From: CAVXHV01 sp963761445
GTDB lineage: Bacteria; Planctomycetota; Planctomycetia; Isosphaerales; Isosphaeraceae
Length of the DNA: 64,000 nucleotides
NCBI GenBank assembly: GCA_963761445.1
Contig: CAVXHV010000020.1
Span: 1-64,000 of the forward strand
Reading direction: 5' to 3'
A model generated the notes under the pieces. The model did no database searches. It saw only the letters and a list, made by a program, of their open reading frames with translations, and was not told the DNA's origin. How positions within the stretch are numbered: position 1 is the stretch's first letter; the number at the start of each line of letters is the position of its first letter. Positions 9,315 to 18,532 of this stretch are shown piece by piece. Made by a program: the position numbers and the translations under genes.

Positions 9315-12300
9315 GCGACCAGTCTTTGTCCTTGTCCTGGACGAACAGGTCGCCGATTAAGCCCGCCAGCTTCGGACGTCGCTCGACCAGTTGGAGAGCG
9401 GCTGGCCCGTCGCCCCGGAATTGATACGCAGCGACCAGCTTCTGCGCGGGACTGGTAAACTCCGTCACTGCGATAGACTTCCGAGCCCGGTCGAGCACGG
9501 CGGGATCGCTCGACACCGACAAGCGGAAATGGCCTAGGTTTTCGGCGTTGTTGTGACTGTGGCATTGCATCTCCAGCGCCAGTGTCCATCCCTTGGTGAG
9601 GGAAACTGCCTTTGACGTCGACCAGATCGCGGTGCAATTCCCACCCTGGCTGCCGAAGATATTCCAGTGCCCGTTCAGTTTGATCGGCCAGCCACTGTTC
9701 TCGTGGTCGGCCCAGGCATCGTCAAAGTCGAGCTTGATCGGCTTACTTCCATCCGGCGGCCTCGCGGTCACGGTCCATGAATCCTGGGCGAACGTACCAA
9801 TGGGATACGAACAGCGGCCGGGACCGTTTCCAGGCAGCGACTCGTGTGTGAGTGCTTCCAGACGCACCGCTCTAACGTCGATGTCGCTAACGACTGTCAA
9901 TACGACGCGGTAGCGATCGTTCGGAAGACTTGCGCCGCTGACCAGGATGGAGTCATCGGGAAGTATGGACAAGGTCGCGCCAAGTTCTGATTTTGCTTCG
10001 ACTGGCTTGAGCATGGTCCATCTCTGGGATGGATGGAGCACCTCTGCCAGTGCCAACGCCTGATTGGCTAACAACTCGTCGTCAGTCGTCGCGTCGGTGA
10101 CGACACGAGCGTAATCGTCGACCGCCTGCTGCCACTGCTTCAAGGCAACATGCGCGTTCCCCCGGCGGCCGTAAAGTCGCTTGAGATCGACGGCCGTGGT
10201 CCCGGATTCGAGCGGCAAAAGGGCTTCGATGGCCGCCGTGTAATCCGCCAACCGGGCCTTCGTATCGGACCACTGCCCGGCAAGCTCGGCGCGCAGCTCG
10301 AGCAGCCCGGGGTTGCGAGGCTCGCGAGCGAGCCGTTCGTTGATGGCTCCACGAAGGGGATGCAGGACATCGGCGGTCGCCGCATCATAGACGAACTGCT
10401 CCCTGGTCAGCTCGATCACTTGCGGCTGTTCGCTCCCGGAGTGTCGCACGCTGAGCCGAACCTTCGTTCCGGCTCCCCCTGCCAGCAACTGGGCGAGTTG
10501 ATCAAGGGACTCTCTGGTCAGCTCGGTGTCGTTCACTTTCACGATGACGTCGCCCGGACGAAGGCCAGCCCGCGACCCCGTGTACCCCCGCAGCAGCTCG
10601 GTCACTTGCACTTTCCCGTCGTCGGCCGAGTAGGCGAAGCCAAGCCCCACCTGTAGAACGGCGGCCGCAGCGCCATCCTCGGCACGGCGTTTTGCGCCGC
10701 CCGTGAGCAGAGCCGCGGCGTCACGAGGCCGATTCTGATGCAGCAGGGCCGTCGCCAGCCGCAACAACCCACGGGTTCGCAGCCAGGCCTCCGGCGCCCG
10801 TGCATCGGCGGCAACCAAGCGGTCAAAGGCGTGCGCCGCTTCCGGCCACGCGTGCCGCGAGGCATGCCAGTTGGCCAGCGCGGCGGCCAGCGCGGCTCGC
10901 ACCCGCACATCTTTCGCGTCGAGCTTTTCGAGCGCTCTATGCAGCCCGAGGTTCTCCGACAACATGCGGATGCGGCTCTGGAATAGGGCATTCGATTGCA
11001 GCATGAGTCGCAGTTTTTCGGAGGCTCGATCGGGGTCGTTCCAGACGATGGGCGCGCTGGACCAGAAGGCGGTACCGCTTCCTCCGGCCAACAAGTGCTG
11101 ACCGTCAGGCGAGAACGCCAACGTCTGCACCTGGCCCAGCTCGATGCCGCCGGAATCCAACTGCAAGAGCTCGCGCCGCGTCTCGACATTCCACAGGCGG
11201 ACCGTCTGGTCACCGCTGCCCGACGCCAGGGTGCGTCCATCCGGCGAAAACACGACGGCGTTGACTGTACTGGAATGCCCCTTGAGCGTTGCCAGGAGTT
11301 TCCCCCCCGCGACGTCCCACAACTGCACGGTTCCCTCGCGACTGGCCATCGCCAGAGTCTTGCCGTCCGGCGAAAAGGCCACATCCTCCGTCATGCCCGG
11401 CCGTCCCGATTGGAACTGGCTGAACACAGAGTCCTTGTCGGCGTTTCGGAGCGTTTGGGTCGCTCGCCAGGTTTCGGTTGACCAGATGATCGCCGTCCCG
11501 TCGCGACTGCCACTGGCCAGCAGCTTTCCGTCGCGGGAGAAGTCGAGAGACATACAATAGTTCGTGTGCCCGCTCAAGCGGCGGATCAGTCGTCGCGTGG
11601 CGACCTCCCAGACCTTCAGCGGAGTCGGAGAAGTCATGCTCATCAGCATATTCTTTGAGCCGAATCCTGCCGCCAGATATTTCCCATCGGTCGAAAACGC
11701 GAGCGCACCGACGGGGCCGTTGTGCTCATTCAGAGGGAAGCCGGGCAGATCGGTGGCTCCCGGCAACCGCGCCAGTTCATTACCTGCGTCAATGTCCCAC
11801 AGCACCACATGAGAAACGTCCCCTCCTCCGCCGCAGCCTACAGCCAGCAGGCGCTTGTCCGTGGGCGAGAAGGCTACGCTGCAAACTCGCTCCTTCTCGC
11901 CGGCTGACAATTCCCGCACGAGTTTCCCCGTGCCGGCGTCCCAAAGCCGCACGCTATCTCCGGCGGCAGCGGCGATCAGTTGCCCATCGGCTGAGAACCT
12001 CGCCACGCTGCTGCCAGTGCCGGACGGCTCCAGTGCACGGATTGCCGCGCCGCTGTGATCCAGGTCCCAGACTCTGGCCGTGTTGTCGGCGCTGGTGGTG
12101 ACGAGTTGCTTACCCGTAGGCGAAAAACCAACATGGTTGATCGCCGCTTCATGCCCCTTGAGCGTGATGGCGGCGGCGCTCTTTGAGGTCAGTTTCCGAA
12201 CATCCTCCCAGATCTTGATCGTGCCCTCGACGTCCGCCGTCACCAGCTTGAAACCGTCCCCATAAAAGGTCATCGCCGAGATCGGAGACGCATGCGCGGA

Positions 12301-13833
12301 ACCATCCTGCGCGATCGGGCGGCCAGTGCCTGTGTCGCACACCGAGACGGATCCGGACAGCTTCGCGCCAACAGCAATCAGCCGGCCATCGGGGGCTAGC
12401 GCAGCGGCACCCAGCGTTCCACCGACACCACCTTCCTTGGCCAGCGGTGCCACCTTTTTCGCGGACGCGTCCAGGCGGAAGATGGAGAATAGACTGCCGG
12501 TTGGACTGTGGCCGACCACGGCCAGCGTCAGCCCATCGGCAGATAGCGTCAGGCTCGAACTGCGCTCGAATTTCTGAGCGACCGATGCGATCACCTCACC
12601 GCTCGCGGCGTTACACCACCGAATCTTGTCGTCGACGATGACCAACCTGCCGCCGTCCGGTGTGAAGATCAGAAGCCGCGCTGGTCCTGCTGCCGAATCG
12701 ATCTGGCACTGCTCTTTACCGGTGGACGTGCCAAAGACGTGAACCTTGTTCCCTTCGGCCAGCGCCGCCAGCCGTCCGTCGGGTGACAAGACGCGGACTG
12801 AAGCCCCTCGGCCACCGGCTAGCTCGCGGCGGCTCGCTTTGTCTTCGTCCTGAGAACCCAGGTTCCAGCGCCGCGCTTGTCCATTCTGATCCAGCGTCAC
12901 CAGTTGACCATCCGACGTGAAGGCACCCGCGATGACGGACACTTCGTGTCCTGAGAAGACAGCCGCGCTGCCGTCCAGCAAGTGCTGGTAGTAGTGCCAC
13001 TCAAAGCCGCGCAGATCCAAGGATGAAGGATGAAGGATTAAGGATGAAGGGCCGGATGAACCGGGTTCGTGTCCTGTCTGGTTCATCCTTCCGCCTTCAT
13101 CCTTCATCCTTCCAGAAGGATTGTGTTTCGCCAGCAGAGTGCGAAGTTTCTGGGCCGTCGATCGATCATCGCCCCAGACAAAGGGTGCCAGCCTCATATC
13201 CGTCGTGTACAGCAGCTTGCGGCCTTCTTCTTCGGCGGCTCGTGAGACCTGTTCGGCCTTTTCGGCCTTCGTCAGGCTGCTCTCCACCTGGGTGAGCGCC
13301 TTCTGAGTGTCCCGCGCAGCGTCCTCAGCAAGCTTCTTCTGGCGGCTCGCCTCAGCCGCTTCCTTCGAGGCGACACCCGCCAGCTTCTCGGCATTCTGGT
13401 TCGCGACCAATGCGGCCGCGCAGGCCAGAACCGCGACAATCGCCACGACGGCAAGGCCCCCGATCATGATGCGAAGTTTGCGGGCCTGCGCGCTGCTGAT
13501 GCGCCAATCGCAGTTGCTGAGCCTCGGCCAGTTGCTGTGCCTGTTCCAGCTCGCGCTGCCGCGCGGCTTCGCGGGACTGCTCTTCGGCCACGCTCGCCTG
13601 CTGGCTGGTCTCGAGAAAACCCATCGCCGTCGCAAAACCCGGGCGATAACGCTCGGCCCAGGCCGCGTTGGGCCGTTTGGCATCCCGCCACGCCAGCGCG
13701 ATCCCCAGCTCCGGGTCGCGATACAGACCCGCTTTCCCCCGTTCGTGCAGGTCCGCGCTTTCCGACAATCGGTGATAGATTCCGGCCGCCTGCGTTTCCT
13801 CCTCGACCCACTGCCGCAGCCGCGTCCAGACAC
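9082..13833 (-). CDS. Giant WD40/TPR protein, piece 2 of 4 (TM, two WD40 propellers, PDZ, TPR)
   Basis: The meaningful frame starts near 13490, not at the first ATG. Order: one transmembrane helix (MIGGLAVVAIVAVLACAAAL), an Ala/Lys/Glu-rich coiled coil, then about 14 WD40-like repeats between 13000 and 11050, for example HEAAINHVGFSPTGKQLVTT...ARVWDL and HSSTVNAVVFSPDGRTLASG...VRLWNV, enough for two seven-bladed propellers. A PDZ domain follows (GYTGSRAGLRPGDVIVKVND), then TPRs (RRGNAHVALKQWQQAVDDYA) and a first copy of the jelly-roll module (ATLSILPDDSILVSGASLPN). Residues GRMKDEGGRMNQTG...SSLILHPSSL between coiled coil and propeller come from a palindromic repeat inserted in frame (13015-13117). 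The frame is lost near 9140 after DGAHLLGEFARRLAG. Confidence 0.85.
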   Translation of the reverse strand: MSGRGCGSGSRRKRRRPESITDCRKARTCTNGGKRVCIATRSWGSRWRGGMPNGPTRPGPSVIARVLRRRWVFSRPASRRAWPKSSPAKPRGSASWNRHSNWPRLSNCDWRISSAQARKLRIMIGGLAVVAIVAVLACAAALVANQNAEKLAGVASKEAAEASRQKKLAEDAARDTQKALTQVESSLTKAEKAEQVSRAAEEEGRKLLYTTDMRLAPFVWGDDRSTAQKLRTLLAKHNPSGRMKDEGGRMNQTGHEPGSSGPSSLILHPSSLDLRGFEWHYYQHLLDGSAAVFSGHEVSVIAGAFTSDGQLVTLDQNGQARRWNLGSQDEDKASRRELAGGRGASVRVLSPDGRLAALAEGNKVHVFGTSTGKEQCQIDSAAGPARLLIFTPDGGRLVIVDDKIRWCNAASGEVIASVAQKFERSSSLTLSADGLTLAVVGHSPTGSLFSIFRLDASAKKVAPLAKEGGVGGTLGAAALAPDGRLIAVGAKLSGSVSVCDTGTGRPIAQDGSAHASPISAMTFYGDGFKLVTADVEGTIKIWEDVRKLTSKSAAAITLKGHEAAINHVGFSPTGKQLVTTSADNTARVWDLDHSGAAIRALEPSGTGSSVARFSADGQLIAAAAGDSVRLWDAGTGKLVRELSAGEKERVCSVAFSPTDKRLLAVGCGGGGDVSHVVLWDIDAGNELARLPGATDLPGFPLNEHNGPVGALAFSTDGKYLAAGFGSKNMLMSMTSPTPLKVWEVATRRLIRRLSGHTNYCMSLDFSRDGKLLASGSRDGTAIIWSTETWRATQTLRNADKDSVFSQFQSGRPGMTEDVAFSPDGKTLAMASREGTVQLWDVAGGKLLATLKGHSSTVNAVVFSPDGRTLASGSGDQTVRLWNVETRRELLQLDSGGIELGQVQTLAFSPDGQHLLAGGSGTAFWSSAPIVWNDPDRASEKLRLMLQSNALFQSRIRMLSENLGLHRALEKLDAKDVRVRAALAAALANWHASRHAWPEAAHAFDRLVAADARAPEAWLRTRGLLRLATALLHQNRPRDAAALLTGGAKRRAEDGAAAAVLQVGLGFAYSADDGKVQVTELLRGYTGSRAGLRPGDVIVKVNDTELTRESLDQLAQLLAGGAGTKVRLSVRHSGSEQPQVIELTREQFVYDAATADVLHPLRGAINERLAREPRNPGLLELRAELAGQWSDTKARLADYTAAIEALLPLESGTTAVDLKRLYGRRGNAHVALKQWQQAVDDYARVVTDATTDDELLANQALALAEVLHPSQRWTMLKPVEAKSELGATLSILPDDSILVSGASLPNDRYRVVLTVVSDIDVRAVRLEALTHESLPGNGPGRCSYPIGTFAQDSWTVTARPPDGSKPIKLDFDDAWADHENSGWPIKLNGHWNIFGSQGGNCTAIWSTSKAVSLTKGWTLALEMQCHSHNNAENLGHFRLSVSSDPAVLDRARKSIAVTEFTSPAQKLVAAYQFRGDGPAALQLVERRPKLAGLIGDLFVQDKDKDWSRAVEIYSRGITAETTDAVLLGKRARAYEALRNWDAAAADWSRAATGNPDGAHLLGEFARRLAGANRVCAGQGTVRPS
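13015..13117. repeat. Palindromic repeat inserted in frame in the WD40 gene
   Basis: Left arm: AGGATGAAGGATGAAGGA and further AAGGATGAA. Right arm: TTCATCCTTCCGCCTTCATC then CTTCATCCTT. The arms are about 30 bases, near-perfect inverted repeats around a short spacer. On the coding (minus) strand it translates without a stop to a Lys/Asp/Glu/Gly/Met-rich stretch and its mirror (SSLILHPSSL). It lies between the coiled coil and the first propeller blade, a place that tolerates insertions. Confidence 0.8.
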
Positions 13834-14998
13834 GCATCAGGCTTTCGTGAGAAATATCGACGATCGTCTGGCTGGAGAGCTCGACCTCGGGCGATGGCAT
13901 CAAGAACGTGACGCCGCTTTGCCGGTACGCGTCGATGATCGGCACCAAGACGTCGGAGGGAACCTCCAGTATCTGACACAGACGCCCCAGCCGCTGCGGA
14001 CGGCGAATTCCCCGGCTGTTCGATTCCTCGACCGTCAGCGCCTGAAAGATCTCCTGGCACAACTCGCGCTCGCGATCGCCGGCCAGCGACTCGTAGATCT
14101 CGTCGGCATGCAGCGACAGCGCCTGCGACATCTTGCCGACGCGCTGGTAGTCGTCGAGATCGAGCGCCTCGGTATCGCCCTTCTCGGACCACACATTCCA
14201 TGTGCGCATTAAAGCGTGCTGCAGACACGGAAGCTGGTCGGCCTGCTGACCAAGATCGTTCAAGAGCCGCTGCAACAGCCGCGGCGTGATCTGCCCGCCG
14301 GCGACCTTGATCGGCCCTTCGATCACGCGCTTGTATTGCTCGCGAGAGAGCCGCGGAATCAGGAACTCCCCCCGATTGACCATCTCGGCCAGGCCTTCGA
14401 ACTGACCGCACTCGCCGATAAAATCGGATCGCATCGTCAGCACGACGTAGATCGGCACTTCCTTCTGCCCCGCCGCTTCCAGCAGCAAGCTGACAAACTC
14501 GTTGGCGGCTTCCTGCTGCGTCTGGCCGGCTTCGTGGAATCGGAAGATCTCTTCGAACTGATCGACGACGAGCAGGAAGTTCGTGCCTGCGCCCAGGTCG
14601 GCCTGCTTGACCGCTTCGACTAAGCCGAAGTGACTGCGGCTCAAGGTCGCCAGTACATTCTCGCGCGCGTGCTCCGCCTCGCGATCGTAGAGGTCGGCCT
14701 CCAGGAGCGCATCGGTCAGGAGCGCCAGTGGGTTGCCGCCGGGATGCGTGACGGCGATCTCCCACGCGGCGCCGGCCCCGAGCATCTTGCCGCCTAGCAG
14801 TTGCGACAACAGTCCGCAACGGACCAGCGACGACTTGCCGCTGCCCGAGGTGCCCACGACCGCCACGAACCGATTGCCGCCCAGGCGCTGTAATAGTTCA
14901 AGCGTCTGTTCTTCGCGGCCAAAGAACAGGTGGTCTTCTTCCTGGGTGAACGGTCGCAGACCGGGAAACGGGTTCATTTTCTTTTCCAAGGCCTTCAC
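13352..14998 (-). CDS. Giant WD40/TPR protein, piece 1 of 4 (nSTAND1 NTPase)
   Basis: The protein opens with MNPFPGLRPFTQEEDHLFFG, the diagnostic start of nSTAND1 NTPases. It has Walker A GTSGSGKSS (residues 49-57), Walker B FLLVVDQFEE (141-150), the SDFIGECGQF sensor region, RLSREQYKRVIEGP and a winged-helix part ending DISHESLMRVWTRLRQWVEE. STAND ATPases act as oligomerising switches in signalling and immunity; the C-terminal repeats normally sense the trigger. The start is a GTG at 14998 that overlaps the stop of the DUF4058 gene (GTGA); an ATG seven codons on is an alternative. After QQLAEAQQLRLAHQQR (near 13490) a one-base shift moves into the frame of piece 2, so the last 40 residues of this open frame are not real. 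Full length would be about 3,180 residues. Confidence 0.9.
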   Translation of the reverse strand: MKALEKKMNPFPGLRPFTQEEDHLFFGREEQTLELLQRLGGNRFVAVVGTSGSGKSSLVRCGLLSQLLGGKMLGAGAAWEIAVTHPGGNPLALLTDALLEADLYDREAEHARENVLATLSRSHFGLVEAVKQADLGAGTNFLLVVDQFEEIFRFHEAGQTQQEAANEFVSLLLEAAGQKEVPIYVVLTMRSDFIGECGQFEGLAEMVNRGEFLIPRLSREQYKRVIEGPIKVAGGQITPRLLQRLLNDLGQQADQLPCLQHALMRTWNVWSEKGDTEALDLDDYQRVGKMSQALSLHADEIYESLAGDRERELCQEIFQALTVEESNSRGIRRPQRLGRLCQILEVPSDVLVPIIDAYRQSGVTFLMPSPEVELSSQTIVDISHESLMRVWTRLRQWVEEETQAAGIYHRLSESADLHERGKAGLYRDPELGIALAWRDAKRPNAAWAERYRPGFATAMGFLETSQQASVAEEQSREAARQRELEQAQQLAEAQQLRLAHQQRAGPQTSHHDRGPCRRGDCRGSGLRGRIGREPECREAGGCRLEGSG

Positions 14999-15749
14999 TC
15001 GGCATCGAGCTCAGGCATCACGCCGGTTTCAACAGCCGTGCGGTAATCCTCAGGACTGGCGTCCCAGGTTGCCTGATAGGTGGGTTCCAGGGGCACCGGC
15101 ACATGCCAGCTATTCGCCAAGAAGAGAGGCATGTCCGGCAGGGCGTCGCCGACGCCGACCGGCTCGACGTAGCATGCCGCACGCCCCCCGTTTCGTAGGA
15201 GGCCAAAACGCGATCCTTACCCTCTGGCAGGGTGAAGTCCTCCTCCTCGATTTCATCCCAGATGACTTTGTGGATACCAAACGGGTCACGGGGCGTTGGC
15301 GGGAACAGGTCGATAATGAGAACGTGAATACCGGCGCGCAGGAAGTCGATGGTCTTTTCGACGAAGTCGCGCAAGGCAGCGCGGCTATCTTTGTTCCCTG
15401 GCGAGACGATCTCGATCACGGCGATGGTACGGCCCAGATGGTGCTTGATGACGATACGGTTCGCGCGCGCGGCGTAGATCTCCTTCGTGGTACGGCTCAC
15501 GAATCGAGTAGTCGGCGGTTCCATGGTCGCCACGCCGCCAGCGCTGCCAAATCCCGGACGCGGCGGGTTACCGCGCCTTTCGATGGCAAGAACGTCAGGT
15601 TCCCGACGGCCGGTGCGCTGCTCGACGAGAGCTGCGACGCCGCGAGGCAAACGACCCGCGTTGAGTGCGTCCTTGATCCGGATAGACCAACTCTGGTGAA
15701 AGTCGTGAAACAACCCTGCGGGTACTCGAGACCAATCGTGAATCGGCAT
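14995..15749 (-). CDS. DUF4058 family protein, frameshifted near the C-terminus
   Basis: The opening MPIHDWSRVPAGLFHDFHQS and the later PDVLAIERR, TKEIYAARANRIVIKHHLGR and TIAVIEIVSPGNKDSR are typical of DUF4058. These proteins are common in planctomycetes and cyanobacteria and may share the restriction-endonuclease-like fold of Uma2-type proteins, though the function is unknown. The long open frame stops at 15018, but from about 15178, at a run of G/C, the conserved tail continues in another frame: YVEPVGVGDALPDMPLFLAN, then HVPVPLEPTYQATW and PELDAE with the stop at 14995-14997. That stop overlaps the GTG of the nSTAND gene. The start at 15749 lies 37 bases after the kinase stop, so the three genes form one operon. 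Confidence 0.85.
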
Positions 15750-15786
15750 AGTAACACCTCCCGTTCCTCAGTATACCTGGGCACGG

Positions 15787-18252
15787 TCATGCACACATCT
15801 CCTTGAACCGGCTGACGAAGGTGTCGAGCTCCGCACAAGGTTGGAACTCGCCCACCTGCCGGATCACGCCCGCCTGATGCGAATGGAACCGGTCCTTCCG
15901 CCGATCGTCGGGGGGCGCAATGTACACCGCCTGGACCGCAATCGGCGCCGCTCGTCCGTACCCGGGCGCCTTGAGCACCTCGCGCAGCTTGATGTCGACC
16001 CATGCCTTCGGCGCCGCGCCATAGTAAACCAGCACAGCGTCGCAGGTCAGCAAGTTGTCCTGATGCAGTGCCGCCGCGTCGGCATCATTGCCATCGAACG
16101 CCGGCAGCATGACTTCCAGCCCTTGTTCGAACAAGTAGTCCTCAAGCGCCTCCACGGCGGCTTCATCTTTCGGATCGCAGATCAGATACAGTTTCGCTGC
16201 CCCGCCGGGCGATTTCGCAGGGGCCACCGCCTTCGGCTTTTCCTCGGGCGGCGCCAGGCGGCGAATGAGATCTTTCTTGAGCAGGTTCAAATTGCCTTCG
16301 ATGATCTCCGCTCGATAATGCAGGGCCGGATCTTCCTGCACGCGGCGCACGAACGCGCGCTGTCGCTCATCGGCCGACTCGCCACCCCCCGGCATCCAGA
16401 TCAATCGCTGCAAATCCGGCCTGCAAGCCGGTTCGGCCGTCAGGCGCACCTGCAAGGCCGGGATCGATTCGGACGAGTCTTCCGGCGTCACCCCGTAGCG
16501 CTGCCCCAGCAAGTGGATGGCAATCGTGCACTTGGCGAGGCAGTCCCGCACTATCGTTTCGACGTCGCGCGAAAGCATCGGCAGCGGCGCATCGGGCAGC
16601 ACCACATGCCCCCGCTCGAGCAGCTCGCGCTTGATGCGGTCGCGCTCATCCGCGACATCCGACGTGGTCGTCGCCAGATAAACCCAGTGCCGGTTAGGGT
16701 TCACCTCCGCCGCTGTAACTTCCCGCCCGCGGACCTGTTTCAGCAGGGAGAGGACCTGGCAGCCATCGTAGGCCAGGTCGTACACCCGCTCAAAGAAGCG
16801 TTGCCTCAGCACCGGACCAAACGTCTCGTCAAATTCGCGCACGCGTCCGGTTTCGGCATCGAGCTCGAAGAATTCAAATCCGGCCAGCGGCGAGAAAATG
16901 TCGAGAAGCCGCGGAGGCATCTGCTGTTCCGAGACGGCCGTCTTGAGCACCTTGAGCAAACGCGATTTCTCCTTGACGTAGCGGCCTCCGGTCTGCTCCC
17001 CACCGTGCCAGAACTGTTCCACCTCCCGCCGGCAGACTTCGGAGTTGATGAAGGGGGGCGAGACGACCGAGATCATGGCCTTGGCCTGGGGAACATGCTG
17101 CAGCAGCTCGGCCTCGATCATCGGCGAGATCGCATCCTCCGGCAGGCGGGCGATGTGCACCTTTTCGCCCGAAAGCTGCTCCATCCGCACTTCCAGGTTG
17201 CGATGCAACTGCGACACCCAGCCCGGCCTGCCGTCGTGCAGCGGGAAATCGTCTATCGCCGCATAATTGAGCAGCACGTCGCTGGTCTTGAGCTTCTCGA
17301 GCGAGAACGGCTCCGCCGAGACTGCACCAGCGTTTTCCACCGTCGTCTTCATCCGTTCTGGTCGACCGAACATCGCCGACCTGGAGCCTGCCGGCCCAAG
17401 TTCGAGCTCCCTGGCCAGGCTCCGCAAATCGACCAGCAGTTCCCGCGCCGATTGATATCGGCGGTCCGGCAGTTTCTGCAAGCACTTGAGCGTGATCCGT
17501 TCGAGTTCCGCCGGAACGTCGTAATTCAGCCGGGCGATCGCCGTCGGCTGCGAATGCACGATGTTGTTCAGAATCTCGGCAAAGTTCGCGCCGCCGAACG
17601 GCAATTGGCCGGTGGCCAGCTCGTAGAGCACAACCCCCAAACTGAACAGATCGGAGCGGTGGTCGAGGGGCTTGCCCAGCGCCTGCTCGGGACTCATATA
17701 CCGCGGGGTTCCCATGACGGTCCCTTCCTGAGTCTGCTCCATCTCGGCCGTCGTTCCCAGCGCGTCGAGCGATTCCGTCTCGAGCCGTTTGGCCAGTCCA
17801 AAGTCCAGCACCTTGACCTGGCCTCGTTCATTCAGGCTGATGTTGGCCGGCTTGATATCACGGTGAACGATGCGGCAAGCACCAGCGGCGTCCAGCGCGT
17901 CGGCCACTTGGGCGGCCAGATCGACCACCTGCGGGATTTCGAGGCGTCGTACCTTCAGGACCGCATCCAACGACCCCCCTTCGATGAATTCCATGGCGAT
18001 AAACGGCCGTCCTTCTTCCGTTTCGCCCACGTCGTACACAACACAGACGTGCGGATGATTGAGTGCCGAGGCGGCCCTCGCCTCCTTCAGAAACCGCTGC
18101 CTGCGCCCGGGGTCCGCGGCCAGTTCCTCCGGCAGGAACTTGATCGCCGCTTTACGTCCCAGCCGTGTGTCCTCGGCCAGAAAGACCTCTCCCATACCAC
18201 CCGCGCCAAGTTTGGCTGTGATCCGATACTGGCCAACTGTCTTTCCGATCAT
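15787..18252 (-). CDS. Ser/Thr kinase - TIR - DUF4062 - TIR-like multidomain protein
   Basis: This 821-residue protein is intact. Kinase domain about residues 8-280: glycine loop GAGGMGEV (16-23), Lys38, HRDIKPAN (130-137), DFG (151-153 region), SPEQ (187-190). Residues 322-500 form a TIR-like domain (SDVLLNYAAIDDFPLHDG, WVSQLHRNLEVRMEQL, AMISVVSPPFINSEVCRREV); Glu410 lies where TIR NADases keep their catalytic Glu. Residues 521-605 match DUF4062 (HWVYLATTTSDVADERDRIK, CTIAIHLLGQRYGVTPED). Residues 686-815 form a second TIR-like fold (KLYLICDPKDEAAVEALEDY, CDAVLVYYGAAPKAWVDIKL). There is no transmembrane helix, unlike many planctomycete kinases, so it is probably cytosolic. It is the first gene of the operon with DUF4058 and nSTAND1-WD40. 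Inferred role: phosphorylation-linked control of a TIR/STAND response. Confidence 0.9.
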   Translation of the reverse strand: MIGKTVGQYRITAKLGAGGMGEVFLAEDTRLGRKAAIKFLPEELAADPGRRQRFLKEARAASALNHPHVCVVYDVGETEEGRPFIAMEFIEGGSLDAVLKVRRLEIPQVVDLAAQVADALDAAGACRIVHRDIKPANISLNERGQVKVLDFGLAKRLETESLDALGTTAEMEQTQEGTVMGTPRYMSPEQALGKPLDHRSDLFSLGVVLYELATGQLPFGGANFAEILNNIVHSQPTAIARLNYDVPAELERITLKCLQKLPDRRYQSARELLVDLRSLARELELGPAGSRSAMFGRPERMKTTVENAGAVSAEPFSLEKLKTSDVLLNYAAIDDFPLHDGRPGWVSQLHRNLEVRMEQLSGEKVHIARLPEDAISPMIEAELLQHVPQAKAMISVVSPPFINSEVCRREVEQFWHGGEQTGGRYVKEKSRLLKVLKTAVSEQQMPPRLLDIFSPLAGFEFFELDAETGRVREFDETFGPVLRQRFFERVYDLAYDGCQVLSLLKQVRGREVTAAEVNPNRHWVYLATTTSDVADERDRIKRELLERGHVVLPDAPLPMLSRDVETIVRDCLAKCTIAIHLLGQRYGVTPEDSSESIPALQVRLTAEPACRPDLQRLIWMPGGGESADERQRAFVRRVQEDPALHYRAEIIEGNLNLLKKDLIRRLAPPEEKPKAVAPAKSPGGAAKLYLICDPKDEAAVEALEDYLFEQGLEVMLPAFDGNDADAAALHQDNLLTCDAVLVYYGAAPKAWVDIKLREVLKAPGYGRAAPIAVQAVYIAPPDDRRKDRFHSHQAGVIRQVGEFQPCAELDTFVSRFKEMCA

Positions 18253-18469
18253 CTGTCTTCCTTCCCACGGCGCGGAATGCCATGCAACCCGTCATTCACG
18301 AAGGTTGCCTACCTTATATCTGGCGCACCAATCAGAAAGCGGGACCCCAAAAATCGGGAAAGGCTTCAACGAAGGGAATTATCCCCCGTTTGTCGACCAC
18401 GCCGGCGACATCGCGCGGCGAAACGGCGGACAAGAACTATACCGCGAGCGGGCACTGGTGAGCCATTTG

Positions 18470-18500
18470 TAGGGTGGGTGAAACCCACCGTAAACGCACC
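18470..18500. repeat. Short palindrome GGTGGGT-GAA-ACCCACC
   Basis: GTAGGGTGGGTGAAACCCAC forms a hairpin with 7-base arms. It lies just upstream of the kinase operon and belongs to the 'GTAGGGT' class of intergenic repeats also seen at 33.7 kb. Confidence 0.6.
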
Positions 18501-18532
18501 TTCGCCGCTGCCCTGAAATGGCATAACATACC

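Noticed and set aside
15841..18516. An 891-residue open frame on the plus strand opposite the kinase gene
   Set aside because: It is an antisense shadow of the high-GC kinase gene: Arg/His/Pro-rich composition, no domain, while the minus strand has complete kinase motifs.
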